Below, piece by piece: positions 50,924-59,500 of a stretch of DNA of 64,000 nt. A program made the position numbers and the translations under genes. Where the stretch lies: contig NZ_RBIN01000001.1 in assembly GCF_003633775.1 (NCBI RefSeq), positions 496,001 to 560,000 on the forward strand, read 5' to 3'. A model generated the notes under the pieces. The model did no database searches and was not told where the DNA came from. It worked only from the letters and a program-made list of their open reading frames with translations. Position 1 is the stretch's first letter, and each line of letters opens with the position of its first letter. The DNA comes from Kushneria sinocarnis (GTDB lineage Bacteria; Pseudomonadota; Gammaproteobacteria; Pseudomonadales; Halomonadaceae).

Positions 50924-51692
50924 TGCCGACCGGACCTGTGAACGCCTCATCCTGCTGCCCGGCTGGGCCCTCGGCCCGGACCCCCTGGCGCCGCTGGCGC
51001 GCGCCATCGAGCGGCACGCCCCCGGAGTGGTGGTCGAGTGCGCCCGCTATCCGGCACTGACCAGCCGCCGCCGCGAGGTCTGGCTGGAGGCACTCGATGC
51101 CGAGCTGGCCGATCATGCCTGGCTGGCGGGCTGGTCGCTGGGCGGCATGCTGGCGACCGCACTGGCCGAGCGACGCGGCGCGCGGGCGCGGGGGCTGATC
51201 ACGCTCGGCAGCAATGTCAGCTTCATCGCCCGCCCGGGCTGGTCGGCGGCGATGGCGCGCCACACCTTCGAGGACTTCCGCACCCGGCTGGCCTCCTCAC
51301 CGGGGGAGGCCTTCGAGCGCTTCGCCGCCCTGAGCGCCAGGGGCAGCCGCGATGCCCGAAGTCTCGGACGTGAGCTTTTGGGCGCGCTGCGGCGTACGCC
51401 GAGCGATGAAGCCGCCGCGGGACTGGCGCTGCTGCAGCAGCTCGATCTGCGCGATGTGCCGGCCCGGCTTCAGGTGCCCCAGCTGCACCTGTTCGGCGAG
51501 CACGACATGCTGGTGCCCAGTGCGGCCCGGACGCTGATTGGCGAGCGTCTGCCGGCGGCAGGGGAGACCCGGCTGCTGGCCGATACCGGTCACGGCTTTC
51601 CGATTGAGCGGGTCGAGGAGACCGCCGGGGCGATCGCGGATTTCATTACCCGGCACGCCTCGGCCCGAAGTGTTCGGAGCGCACCGCCATGA
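50916..51692 (+). CDS. bioH: Pimeloyl-ACP methyl ester carboxylesterase
   Basis: A 258-residue alpha/beta hydrolase that removes the methyl group from pimeloyl-ACP methyl ester, ending the chain-building stage of biotin synthesis. The catalytic triad is visible: Ser in GWSLGG near residue 74, Asp in GEHDMLVP near residue 198 and His in TGHGFPIE near residue 229. The oxyanion residue region is LPGWALGPD. It overlaps bioF by 8 nt and bioC by 4 nt, and such placement between bioF and bioC supports the BioH assignment over other esterases. Confidence 0.93.
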   Translation: MTDADRTCERLILLPGWALGPDPLAPLARAIERHAPGVVVECARYPALTSRRREVWLEALDAELADHAWLAGWSLGGMLATALAERRGARARGLITLGSNVSFIARPGWSAAMARHTFEDFRTRLASSPGEAFERFAALSARGSRDARSLGRELLGALRRTPSDEAAAGLALLQQLDLRDVPARLQVPQLHLFGEHDMLVPSAARTLIGERLPAAGETRLLADTGHGFPIERVEETAGAIADFITRHASARSVRSAPP

Positions 51693-52549
51693 TCCCGGAG
51701 ACCGACCCGGTAACAGCGCATGATGTACCGCAACAGGCAAGTGCCTGCTTCTCGCGGGCCGCCGGACACTACGATGAGGCGGCCGCGCTGCAGCGTGAGG
51801 TTGCCGATCGGCTGTTGGCGCACATCGACGACGCCCGGGTGCCCGCCACCATCGTCGATGTGGGTTGTGGCACCGGCTATGTCACCGCGCAGTTGCAGCA
51901 GCGCTTTCCGGGGGCGGCGTTAATCGGTGTGGACCCGGCACCGGGGATGCTGAGCGTCGCCCGCAGCCGCCATGCCGCGCTGCCGATCGACTGGCGCGCC
52001 GGGGCCGCCGAGGCCCTGCCGCTGCCTGCCGAGAGCACCGATCTGCTGGTGTCGAGTCTGGCGTTGCAGTGGTGCGCCTCGCCGGCGCCCTTTCTGGCCG
52101 AAGCCGAGCGGGTGCTGCGACCGGGCGGCCGGCTATGCTTTACCACCCTCTGCGAGGGCAGCCTGTTCGAGCTGAAGGACGCCTGGCAGACGCTGGACAA
52201 CGCCCCGCACGTCAACGCCTTCATCACGCCCGAGGCGCTCCACGGCGAGCTGCAGGCCTCGGCGCTGCACTACGAGGAGATGACCCTGGACGATCACCGC
52301 ACCTTTCATCCGGACCCTGCCACGCTGATGCGCGCGCTCAAGGCGGTCGGGGCCAATACCGTGGCCGGCCGTGGCGTCAGCGGACTGACCGGCCGGGCGC
52401 GCTTTGCCCGACTCGAACGGGCGATCGAGGCCTTTCGCACCGATGCGGGGCTGCCGACCACCTATCGGGTGGCGCGGGTGAACCTGCATCGGCCGGCCGA
52501 TAGCGCGGCGGGTGCGCCTGCGCCCCCGGCCGGGGAGAGCGCTTCATGA
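51689..52549 (+). CDS. bioC: Malonyl-ACP O-methyltransferase
   Basis: A 286-residue SAM-dependent methyltransferase that methylates malonyl-ACP so that fatty-acid synthase can build the pimeloyl chain. SAM motif I is VDVGCGTGYVT near residue 55, and LALQWCASP near residue 125 and LRPGGRLCFTTL are family features. The N-terminal ASACFSRAAGHYDEAAALQ is typical of BioC. A Pro/Ala-rich tail of about 20 residues at the end looks non-essential. It overlaps bioH and bioD by 4 nt each. Confidence 0.94.
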   Translation: MIPETDPVTAHDVPQQASACFSRAAGHYDEAAALQREVADRLLAHIDDARVPATIVDVGCGTGYVTAQLQQRFPGAALIGVDPAPGMLSVARSRHAALPIDWRAGAAEALPLPAESTDLLVSSLALQWCASPAPFLAEAERVLRPGGRLCFTTLCEGSLFELKDAWQTLDNAPHVNAFITPEALHGELQASALHYEEMTLDDHRTFHPDPATLMRALKAVGANTVAGRGVSGLTGRARFARLERAIEAFRTDAGLPTTYRVARVNLHRPADSAAGAPAPPAGESAS

Positions 52550-53265
52550 CGCGGGCCTTTTTCGTGACCGGCACCGATACCGATGCCGGCAAGACCGTGG
52601 TGGCCGCCGGGCTGCTGGCGGCCGCCCGCCGCCGGGGGCTGAGTACCGCGGCCGGCAAGCCGGTGGCCACGGGCTGCACGCGCACGCCACACGGACTGCG
52701 CAATGACGATGCGCTTGCGCTGCAGCGCCAGTGCCGGCCCGGGCTTGAATACGAGACGATCAATCCGGTGGCCCTCGAGCCGGGCATCGCTCCGCACATT
52801 GCCGCCCGGGAAGCGGGTATCGAACTGACGGTGGACGCGCTGGCGGCGCCGATGCGCATGCTGCTGGCCCGTCACGCCGATTTCACCCTGATCGAGGGCG
52901 CCGGCGGCTGGCGGGTGCCGCTCAACGAGCATGAGTCGCTCTACGGGCTGGCCCGCACGCTGGCGCTGCCGGTGGTGCTGGTGGTGGGGGTGCGGCTCGG
53001 GGCGATCAGTCACGCCCGGCTGACGCTGGAGGCAATCGAGCGTGACGGACTGCGCGTGGCCGGCTGGGTGGCCTGCGTCATCGCGGGGGAGACTGCCCGG
53101 CTCGCGGAGAATCTGGCCACGCTGAAGCACTGGCTGGGCCGCGAGCGCGACCCCGACCGGGGCCGGGTGCCCTGTCTGGGCGTGGTGCCCCGGCTGGCCG
53201 ATCCCGCGCCCGAGCGGGTGGCCGACCATCTCGATATCAATGCACTGATGGAAGAGCGCCGATGA
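52546..53265 (+). CDS. bioD: Dethiobiotin synthetase
   Basis: A 239-residue ATP-dependent carboxylase closing the ureido ring on DAPA to give dethiobiotin. The P-loop is GTDTDAGKTVV at residues 8-18, the KPVATGC motif with its Lys follows near residue 38, and EGAGGWRVPL near residue 116 contacts substrate. Family length. Start and stop overlap the neighbouring genes by 4 nt. Confidence 0.96.
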   Translation: MTRAFFVTGTDTDAGKTVVAAGLLAAARRRGLSTAAGKPVATGCTRTPHGLRNDDALALQRQCRPGLEYETINPVALEPGIAPHIAAREAGIELTVDALAAPMRMLLARHADFTLIEGAGGWRVPLNEHESLYGLARTLALPVVLVVGVRLGAISHARLTLEAIERDGLRVAGWVACVIAGETARLAENLATLKHWLGRERDPDRGRVPCLGVVPRLADPAPERVADHLDINALMEERR

Positions 53266-54611
53266 GTCGCAACGACGAGTGGATGCAGCGTGATATTGCC
53301 AGCCTCTGGCACCCCTGCACCCAGATGAAGGACCATGAAACGCTGCCGGTGACCCCGATCCGGCGCGGCCGCGGGGTCTGGCTGGAGGACTTCGATGGCC
53401 GCCGGTATCTCGACGCGGTCAGCTCCTGGTGGGTCAACATCTTCGGTCACGCCAACGAGCGTATCAACGCGCGTATCCGCGACCAGCTCGACTCGCTGGA
53501 ACACGTCATCCTGTCGGGATTCACCCACCAGCCGGTGATCGAGCTCTCCGAACGGCTGGGCCGGCTCACGCCGGCGGGGCTGGGGCACTGCTTCTATGCC
53601 GACAATGGCTCGGCGGCGGTCGAGATCGCGCTCAAGATGAGCTACCACTACTGGCACAACGTCGGCCGGCCGGAGAAGCGGCGTTTTCTGACCATCACCA
53701 ACGGCTATCACGGCGAGACGCTGGGGGCGCTGTCGGTCGGGGATGTGGCGATCTTCACCGAGACCTATCGCTCGCTGCTGCTGGATGTGCTCAAGGTGCC
53801 GGCCCCGGATGGGTTCGGCCTGCCGCGCGAGCAGTGGATTGACGAGGCGTGGGAGAAGTTCGCCCACATGGAGGCGGCGCTGGAACGCCATCATCATGAG
53901 CTGGCGGCCGTGATCGTCGAGCCGCTGATCCAGTGCGCCGGGGGCATGCGGATGTATCCCCCCGAGTATCTGACCTGGCTGCGCGAGGCCTGTGATCGCT
54001 ACAACGTGCAGCTGATCTTCGATGAGATCGCGGTCGGCTTCGGGCGTACCGGCACGATGTTCGCCTGCGAGCAGGCCAGCGTCCGGCCCGACTATCTCTG
54101 TCTCTCCAAGGCGATCACCGGCGGCTATCTGCCGCTGTCGGTGGTGATGACCACCGATGAGGTCTATGACGCCTTCTACGATGACTACGCGAGCCTGCGC
54201 GCCTTTCTGCATTCGCACAGCTATACCGGCAATCCGCTGGCCTGTGCCGCCGCTCTGGCCACGCTGGATATCTTCGAGCAGGACAGCGTGATCGAGGCCA
54301 ACCGGGCGAAGGCGGCCCACATCGAGCGGGTGACGGCGCCGCTGCGGGATCACCCCCATGTCGGCGATGTGCGCCAGACCGGCATGGTGGTGGCGATCGA
54401 GATGGTCCGGGACAGGGCCACGCTTGAGCCCTATGACTTTCGCGAGCGGCGCGGCTTGCGGGTCTTTCAGCACGCCATGTCGCGCGGGGCGATGCTGCGC
54501 CCGCTGGGGAACGTGATCTACTGGATGCCGCCCTACGTGATCGAGCCCGAAGAGATCGACTTTCTGGCCGAGGTCACCCGGGAGGGGCTGGAAATCGCCA
54601 CCGGCGATTGA
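53262..54611 (+). CDS. bioA: Adenosylmethionine-8-amino-7-oxononanoate aminotransferase
   Basis: A 449-residue class III PLP aminotransferase turning KAPA into DAPA, normally with SAM as amino donor. The Schiff-base Lys is in CLSKAITGGYLPLS near residue 286, the Asp that binds the pyridine ring is in IFDEIAVGFGRTG, and the N-terminal SLWHPCTQM and SSWWVN form the substrate pocket. At the position of Escherichia coli Tyr17 (WHPYT) this protein has Cys. It is the last gene of the operon, whereas enterobacteria place bioA divergently. Confidence 0.95.
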   Translation: MSRNDEWMQRDIASLWHPCTQMKDHETLPVTPIRRGRGVWLEDFDGRRYLDAVSSWWVNIFGHANERINARIRDQLDSLEHVILSGFTHQPVIELSERLGRLTPAGLGHCFYADNGSAAVEIALKMSYHYWHNVGRPEKRRFLTITNGYHGETLGALSVGDVAIFTETYRSLLLDVLKVPAPDGFGLPREQWIDEAWEKFAHMEAALERHHHELAAVIVEPLIQCAGGMRMYPPEYLTWLREACDRYNVQLIFDEIAVGFGRTGTMFACEQASVRPDYLCLSKAITGGYLPLSVVMTTDEVYDAFYDDYASLRAFLHSHSYTGNPLACAAALATLDIFEQDSVIEANRAKAAHIERVTAPLRDHPHVGDVRQTGMVVAIEMVRDRATLEPYDFRERRGLRVFQHAMSRGAMLRPLGNVIYWMPPYVIEPEEIDFLAEVTREGLEIATGD

Positions 54612-54620
54612 GAGACAACG

Positions 54621-54644
54621 AAAAAAGGCCGCCCGAAGGCGGCC
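54621..54644 (-). terminator. Intrinsic terminator of the chemoreceptor gene
   Basis: On the minus strand GGCCGCC-TTCG-GGCGGCC (7-bp stem) is followed by six T residues, 22 bp past the receptor stop. The hairpin also lies just after the converging bio operon but has no T-run on that strand. Confidence 0.85.
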
Positions 54645-54666
54645 GAATCCAGGAAAACCAACGGCA

Positions 54667-56406
54667 TCAGAAGGATTCCCACTCCTCGACTTCGGAGTGC
54701 GATGTGGTGCGCGGGGCCGGGGCAGTGGCTTTGGCCGGGTGAGCGCCGGAGGTGCGCGCCGAGTGGCTGGTGGCCGGCTTCGGGGCATGGGTGCTCGTGC
54801 TTTGTCCCGGGCGTGTTTGGGTCGGCTGTGCTGCGCGAGGCGGCTGCGGGTGGCCCACAGCTTCTGCGTGCCTGAAGAAGGCGATCTCACGGATCAGCGC
54901 CTCGGCCTGCTGCTCCAGCGATCGGCTGGCGGCGCTGGCCTCTTCGACCAGACTGGCGTTCTGCTGGGTGACGCTGTCCATCTCGGTAATGGCGGTGTTG
55001 ACCTGGTCGATGCCGGTGGACTGCTCCCGACTGGCGACGGCAATCTCGCCCACCAGGTCGGTCACCTGCTTGACGCTGGTCACGATCTGCTCCAGCGTCT
55101 GCCCCGAGCGGTTGACCAGCTCGGTGCCGGTGGTCACCCGGGTGACGCTCTCTTCTACCAGCGCCTTGATGTCCTTGGCGGCATCGGCGCTGCGGCTGGC
55201 AAGATTACGCACTTCCGCGGCGACCACGGCGAAGCCGCGCCCCTGCTCACCGGCGCGCGCCGCCTCGACCGAGGCGTTGAGCGCCAGCAGGTTGGTCTGG
55301 AAGGCGATGTCGTTGATCAGGCCGATGATGCTGGCGATCTTCTGGCTCGAGGTATTGATTTCGCCCATCGCCGAGACGGCCTGCGAGACCACTTCACCGC
55401 CTTCCCGGGCCTGCTGGCTGACATTGCGCGCCAGGGTATCGGCCTGGGCGGCGTTGTCGGCGTTCTGACGTACGGTGGAGGTGATCTCCTCCATCGAGGC
55501 CGCGGTCTGCTCCAGGTTGGCGGCTTGGCTCTGGGTGCGCTGGTTGAGGTCATCGTTGCCGCTGGCGATCTCGCGGCTGGCCACCTGCACCGAACCGGCA
55601 TTGCGCTGCACCGAGCTCACCACTTCGGTCAGCCGGTCGCGCATGGCGGCCAGCGACTGCAGCATGTCGCCGAACTCGTCCCGGCAGGTGATGTTGATGC
55701 GGGTGGTCAGGTCACCCTCGGCGAGCGCCTGGGCCATCTCGCGGGCCTTGCCCAGCGGGGCGAGGATGCCGCGGATCAGCCAGATGGCCAGCGCCGCGGC
55801 CAGCAGTACCGCCACCACGATCACGCCGATCACGGTAGTGCGGGTGGTCGCGTAGGACTGACGGCTCTGCTGAAAACCGGCTTCGACCTGCGCATTGTTG
55901 GTCTGGAACAGGGCGTCGATATCCCCGGCCAGCCGGTTGTACTGGGTGCTGAGGGTCGACGCCGAGTGCGCGCGGGCGCCATCGAAATTGCCGGCGGCCA
56001 TCAGACTGACGTTCTGCGCAATGCTGTCGCGCAGTTCATTCAGGTGCTCGTGAAGGGTATCGGCCTCGCTGGCTTCCAGAGTCGAGCCGATCCCGCTCTG
56101 ATACGCCTGCCAGGCCTGGTCGATCCGGGCATTGCTGCGGGCGAGCTGCTCCTTGAGGCCAGCGATGGCGGCGCTGTCACGTTCCGCCTGGCTGTCGACG
56201 ATGCGCACCCAGTCGCGCAGCAGGTCCGTGCGAACCTCGGCCAGGGCGGAGAGCGGCTGGACGTTGTTGTGACTGATGTCGTCCAGCGTCTGCTGGGTGC
56301 TGCGAGTGCTCATCAGCCCCAGAACGCCGACCGCAATCAGCAGGAGGATACAGAGACCCAGGCTGGCCGCCAGCCGGGCCTTGACGCTTCGATTCAGACC
56401 GAACAT
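54667..56406 (-). CDS. Methyl-accepting chemotaxis protein
   Basis: A 579-residue chemoreceptor. Helix 1 covers about residues 10-30. A four-helix-bundle-type periplasmic domain of about 160 residues follows (Tar/Tsr type, beginning RSTQQTLDDISHNNVQPL), then helix 2 near 190-210 and a HAMP domain. The cytoplasmic hairpin tip is IIGLINDIAFQTNLLALNASVEAARAGEQGRGFAVVA. A long Pro/Thr/Ser-rich linker ends in the pentapeptide-type tether EEWESF, which recruits CheR and CheB, so this is a self-adapting high-abundance-type receptor. Ligand unknown. The start at 56406 follows AGGGAA. Confidence 0.94.
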   Translation of the reverse strand: MFGLNRSVKARLAASLGLCILLLIAVGVLGLMSTRSTQQTLDDISHNNVQPLSALAEVRTDLLRDWVRIVDSQAERDSAAIAGLKEQLARSNARIDQAWQAYQSGIGSTLEASEADTLHEHLNELRDSIAQNVSLMAAGNFDGARAHSASTLSTQYNRLAGDIDALFQTNNAQVEAGFQQSRQSYATTRTTVIGVIVVAVLLAAALAIWLIRGILAPLGKAREMAQALAEGDLTTRINITCRDEFGDMLQSLAAMRDRLTEVVSSVQRNAGSVQVASREIASGNDDLNQRTQSQAANLEQTAASMEEITSTVRQNADNAAQADTLARNVSQQAREGGEVVSQAVSAMGEINTSSQKIASIIGLINDIAFQTNLLALNASVEAARAGEQGRGFAVVAAEVRNLASRSADAAKDIKALVEESVTRVTTGTELVNRSGQTLEQIVTSVKQVTDLVGEIAVASREQSTGIDQVNTAITEMDSVTQQNASLVEEASAASRSLEQQAEALIREIAFFRHAEAVGHPQPPRAAQPTQTRPGQSTSTHAPKPATSHSARTSGAHPAKATAPAPRTTSHSEVEEWESF

Positions 56407-56603
56407 TGCGAAAATTCCCTGTAGAGGACTGCCTTCCTGGCAATCGTTGAGGCCAGCAGCGTCATGGACCGGACAGGGCAGTGACCCGCTGTTACAGGCC
56501 ATATCGGCCTGGCCCGAGGGATAATTAGGCTGAATGCTGCTTATGGTTATAATAAATAAATTTTAATAAAGAAAAGCGATTAAGAGCCGAGGGGCCAGTG
56601 TTC

Positions 56604-56685
56604 CGGCAGGTGGTGGCCATTCGAATCCGGATTTGTGCCCCCGGATCGCGTCACCGACACTGTGCCTCCTTGCTACCACCTGCCG
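56604..56685. promoter_or_regulatory. Widely spaced perfect 11-bp inverted repeat upstream of the MFS gene
   Basis: CGGCAGGTGGT (56604-56614) and ACCACCTGCCG (56675-56685) are exact complements 60 bp apart. They end 16 bp before the MFS start. They could be two half-sites for a regulator that loops DNA or one long leader hairpin sequestering the ribosome site. Confidence 0.45.
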
Positions 56686-56701
56686 CTGAACGGGAATGAT
56701 C

Positions 56702-57895
56702 ATGTCGGATACTCGACAGCACACCTCCGAGTCGCCGCTCGGGCCGGCCCTGGTACTGCTGATGGCAGTGACCACCGGACTGGCCGTCGCCAGCAACTAT
56801 TATGCCCAGCCGCTTTTGCACACCATCGCCGATCGGCTGGCGCTGTCGTACTCCAGCGCCGGCATCATCGTGACCACCGCCCAGGGCGGCTATGCCGCCG
56901 GGCTGCTGCTGCTGGTGCCGCTGGGGGATCTGTTCGAACGCCGCCGCATGATCGTGATCATGATGCTGCTGGCGGCGCTGGGGCTGCTGATCAGTGCCAG
57001 CGCCGGGTCGCTGGCCATGCTGCTGCTGGGCACCGCCATCACCGGGGTGTTCTCGGTGGTGGCCCAGGTGCTGGTGCCCTTTGCCGCCACGCTCGCCGAG
57101 CCGGAGCGCCGGGGCAGGGTGGTCGGCACCGTGATGAGCGGGCTGCTGCTCGGCATCCTGCTGGCGCGCACCGTCGCCGGCGCGCTCTCCTCGCTGGGGG
57201 ACTGGCGCACCATCTACTGGGTCGCCGCGATCCTGATGCTGCTCAATGCGCTGATCCTGTGGCGGATGCTGCCGCGCTATCGCCAGTCCGCCGGGCTCTC
57301 CTACGGCCGGCTGCTGATGTCGATCGCCACGCTGTTCCGGCGCCATCCGCTCTATCGGCTGCGGGCCAGCCTGGGCTTTTGCACCTTCGCGACCTTCAGT
57401 GTGCTGTGGACCTCGCTGGCATTTCTGCTCTCCGGGGCACCGTGGCACTTCTCCGATGCCACCATCGGCCTGTTCGGTCTGGCCGGGGCCGCCGGCGCGC
57501 TGATGGCACGCCGGGCCGGCAGTCTGGCGGATCAGGGCCACGCCGCCCTGGTGACCACTGCCGGGCTGGGGGTGCTGGTGGTGGCCTGGGCGCTGTTCGG
57601 GCTCGCCGGCTGGAGCCTGGTGATGCTGGTGGCCGGTATCGTCCTGCTCGATCTGGCCCTGCAGGCGGTGCACATCACCAACCTCAACCTGATCTACGGC
57701 CTCGACAGCAGTGCCCGCAACCGGCTCAATGCCGGCTACATGACCACCTACTTTCTCGGCGGCGCCTTCGGCTCGCTGGCCTCGGCGGCGATCTATGGCC
57801 GTTTCGGCTGGAGCGGGGTGGTCTGGCTCGGGTTCGGGCTCTCCCTGCTGGCGGCCCTCATCTGGTCATACGGTCATCGCCGCATGGTCGATTGA
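56702..57895 (+). CDS. MFS transporter (12-helix, drug-exporter type)
   Basis: A 397-residue major facilitator protein with 12 hydrophobic helices. The loop 2-3 motif is GDLFERRRMIVIMMLL near residue 80, and the first helices hold GLAVASNYYAQPLLHTIA, a signature of a widespread proteobacterial MFS subgroup. Substrate unknown. ATG at 56702 is preferred; another ATG two codons earlier sits directly on the GGGA ribosome site. A perfect inverted repeat upstream suggests regulation. Start of transcription not identified. Confidence 0.88.
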   Translation: MSDTRQHTSESPLGPALVLLMAVTTGLAVASNYYAQPLLHTIADRLALSYSSAGIIVTTAQGGYAAGLLLLVPLGDLFERRRMIVIMMLLAALGLLISASAGSLAMLLLGTAITGVFSVVAQVLVPFAATLAEPERRGRVVGTVMSGLLLGILLARTVAGALSSLGDWRTIYWVAAILMLLNALILWRMLPRYRQSAGLSYGRLLMSIATLFRRHPLYRLRASLGFCTFATFSVLWTSLAFLLSGAPWHFSDATIGLFGLAGAAGALMARRAGSLADQGHAALVTTAGLGVLVVAWALFGLAGWSLVMLVAGIVLLDLALQAVHITNLNLIYGLDSSARNRLNAGYMTTYFLGGAFGSLASAAIYGRFGWSGVVWLGFGLSLLAALIWSYGHRRMVD

Positions 57896-58035
57896 ATAAG
57901 CGCCCGGACGCCCGCAGATAGGGAGCATGCTGGCTGGCTGGATGACCGGGTCAGGTGTCATTCAGGCAGCGCTGGTCAGGCTGTGTTAAACAGCTATGCT
58001 CAGGGTTTACAGGAACAGTTTCCAAAAGGAGCGAT

Positions 58036-58194
58036 ATGGATATCATCCGCATTATTCTGGCGATCATTCTGCCGCCGGTGGGCGTCTTCCTGCAGGTCGG
58101 TTTAGGCATGCATTTCTGGATCAACATCCTGCTGACCATTTTCGGCTACATTCCGGGCATCATTCACGCCGTCTGGATCATCGCCACGCGCTGA
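58036..58194 (+). CDS. YqaE/Pmp3-family membrane peptide
   Basis: A 52-residue proteolipid: two hydrophobic helices separated by GLGMHFWIN, with the family pattern IRIILAIILPPVGVFLQVG and LLTIFGYIPGIIHAVWII. Pmp3/YqaE peptides help keep membrane potential and ion balance under salt or cold stress. The ribosome site AAAGGAG is ideal, and a strong terminator follows the gene, so it is a stand-alone transcript. Full family length. Confidence 0.93.
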   Translation: MDIIRIILAIILPPVGVFLQVGLGMHFWINILLTIFGYIPGIIHAVWIIATR

Positions 58195-58227
58195 CGCATC
58201 CGCGAAGCCGCTCGTACGCCCTGCCGC

Positions 58228-58252
58228 AAGCCCCGGTCATGCCGGGGCTTTT
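58228..58252 (+). terminator. Intrinsic terminator after the Pmp3 gene
   Basis: AAGCCCCGG and CCGGGGCTT form a 9-bp stem with a TCATG loop, ending in a TTTT run. It also faces the end of the convergent cbtA gene. Confidence 0.85.
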
Positions 58253-58283
58253 GCGTGGGCAGGCCGGTGGCCGAAGCGCGCGC

Positions 58284-59066
58284 TCAGGCCGTGGCCGATG
58301 CCCGCCCGGTCAGCTGCCGGCGGCGCCGGGCGCGCTCGACCAGGGCGCCGAACACGAGCCCCAGCACCGCCCAGATGATTACCTGAATGCCCAGTGACGA
58401 GAGCCGGAACTGCCACAGCACCTCGGCCGGGAAGTGCGCCGGAATGGTCGCCACGGTGGGGAAGAGCCCCCAGGCGAAGGCGGCGATGAGCCCGTAGAGC
58501 GCCCCGGCGGCCAGCACGCCGTTCCACGGCCCCAGCCGTGCCCGCAGCGGCCGGGCAAGGCGTACGCTGAGCATCATGGCGCTCAGCGAGACCGCCAGCA
58601 GCAGGAAGTAGACCTCGGTGCGCAGGTCGATGGTGGCGGCGGTGCCGATGCCCGGCGGGTTGGGCGGATACTTCACCCACGGCACGGCTACCAGGGCGAG
58701 GAAACCGCCGGCGGCCAGCAGCACCGACAGGGCACGCGGCGAGAGCCGGCCCAGCCGCCCGTTGGCCAGGGCAAAGACCAGCGCAAAGAGCCCGCCCAGC
58801 GCCGTGCTGTAGACCCCCACGCCGGTGAGCAGCCCCCAGCTGCTCTGGGTGGCCCGGCTGATACCGGCACCGTCGCCGTGATGATGGCCCTCGCCCGTGG
58901 CCCCGTGCGAGTGCGCCTCACCGTGATGATGGCCGTCAGCCTGACTCGCCTCGAAGCCGATCGCCCGGGTCAGCGGCGGCTCACCGAAGGTGCTGGCCAT
59001 GGCAAAGGCCAGCAGACCGGCGATCAGGCCCGCCAGCATGCCGCGCCACAATAGCTGTCCGATCAT
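58284..59066 (-). CDS. cbtA: Cobalt transporter subunit CbtA
   Basis: A 260-residue inner-membrane protein with about six helices. A long His-rich loop after the first helix (ADGHHHGEAHSHGATG, then EGHHHGDG) is a metal-binding stretch typical of CbtA. The later WVKYPPNPPGIG and GLFPTVATIP motifs are family-specific. With CbtB it forms a predicted cobalt uptake system feeding cobalamin synthesis. It lies 14 bp behind cbtB under a shared cobalamin riboswitch. Confidence 0.92.
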   Translation of the reverse strand: MIGQLLWRGMLAGLIAGLLAFAMASTFGEPPLTRAIGFEASQADGHHHGEAHSHGATGEGHHHGDGAGISRATQSSWGLLTGVGVYSTALGGLFALVFALANGRLGRLSPRALSVLLAAGGFLALVAVPWVKYPPNPPGIGTAATIDLRTEVYFLLLAVSLSAMMLSVRLARPLRARLGPWNGVLAAGALYGLIAAFAWGLFPTVATIPAHFPAEVLWQFRLSSLGIQVIIWAVLGLVFGALVERARRRRQLTGRASATA

Positions 59067-59080
59067 GTATCGGCCTCCGT

Positions 59081-59305
59081 TCAGTGGCAGGGGAAGCCGA
59101 GCAGATGCCGGCCGTCATGCACGAACTCGTGAATGCCGGTGCCGGAGAACATCGCCGTGGCGCCCTGTTCGGCGCCGACGAAGTAGAGGGCCAGCATCAG
59201 CAAGAGCCCGCCGAGCAGGGCCCAGGGGAGCAGTTCGCCGAGTGGCACAACGGGCAGGGAGGGGCTTTCGGGCGACACACCGGTCGCGGTAGTGGTCTGA
59301 CTCAT
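59081..59305 (-). CDS. cbtB: Cobalt transporter small subunit CbtB
   Basis: A 74-residue protein with one membrane helix (LLPWALLGGLLLMLALYFVG) and the conserved C-terminal periplasmic motif GIHEFVHDGRHLLGFPCH, whose His residues bind metal. AGGAG stands about 10 nt before the ATG. It is the first gene after the B12 riboswitch, so both cbtB and cbtA should shut down when cobalamin is plentiful. Confidence 0.92.
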   Translation of the reverse strand: MSQTTTATGVSPESPSLPVVPLGELLPWALLGGLLLMLALYFVGAEQGATAMFSGTGIHEFVHDGRHLLGFPCH

Positions 59306-59344
59306 GTAGGAAGACTCCTGCGGGATGACGCGTCCCTGTGGTCG

Positions 59345-59465
59345 GGTAAACGATGGCCCTCACGAGGTCTGGCTTCCTGCGGTCATGGATCCGCGGTTAC
59401 AGTGGCGCGACCGCGCCGGAGTTGCACCGGCTTCCCGTGAGGACCGCACACCTCCATTCTGTGCC
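59345..59465 (-). promoter_or_regulatory. Cobalamin (B12) riboswitch
   Basis: Read on the minus strand, the conserved core appears in order: GGGAAGCCGGTGCAACTCCGG, GCGGTCGCGCCACTGTAACC, and the B12-box region CAGGAAGCCAGACC. These are the hallmark elements of the cobalamin aptamer. It lies about 40 bp upstream of cbtB. A nearly palindromic GGGACGCGTCATCCC between aptamer and start (around 59321-59336) could take part in the expression platform. Boundaries are approximate. Confidence 0.92.
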
Positions 59466-59500
59466 GCTGGCCCCGAGATTACTACCCGCAAGGAGTTTCG

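Noticed and set aside
54697-56424. A 575-codon plus-strand frame opposite the chemoreceptor gene
   Set aside because: Shadow of the repetitive chemoreceptor coding strand; no ribosome site.
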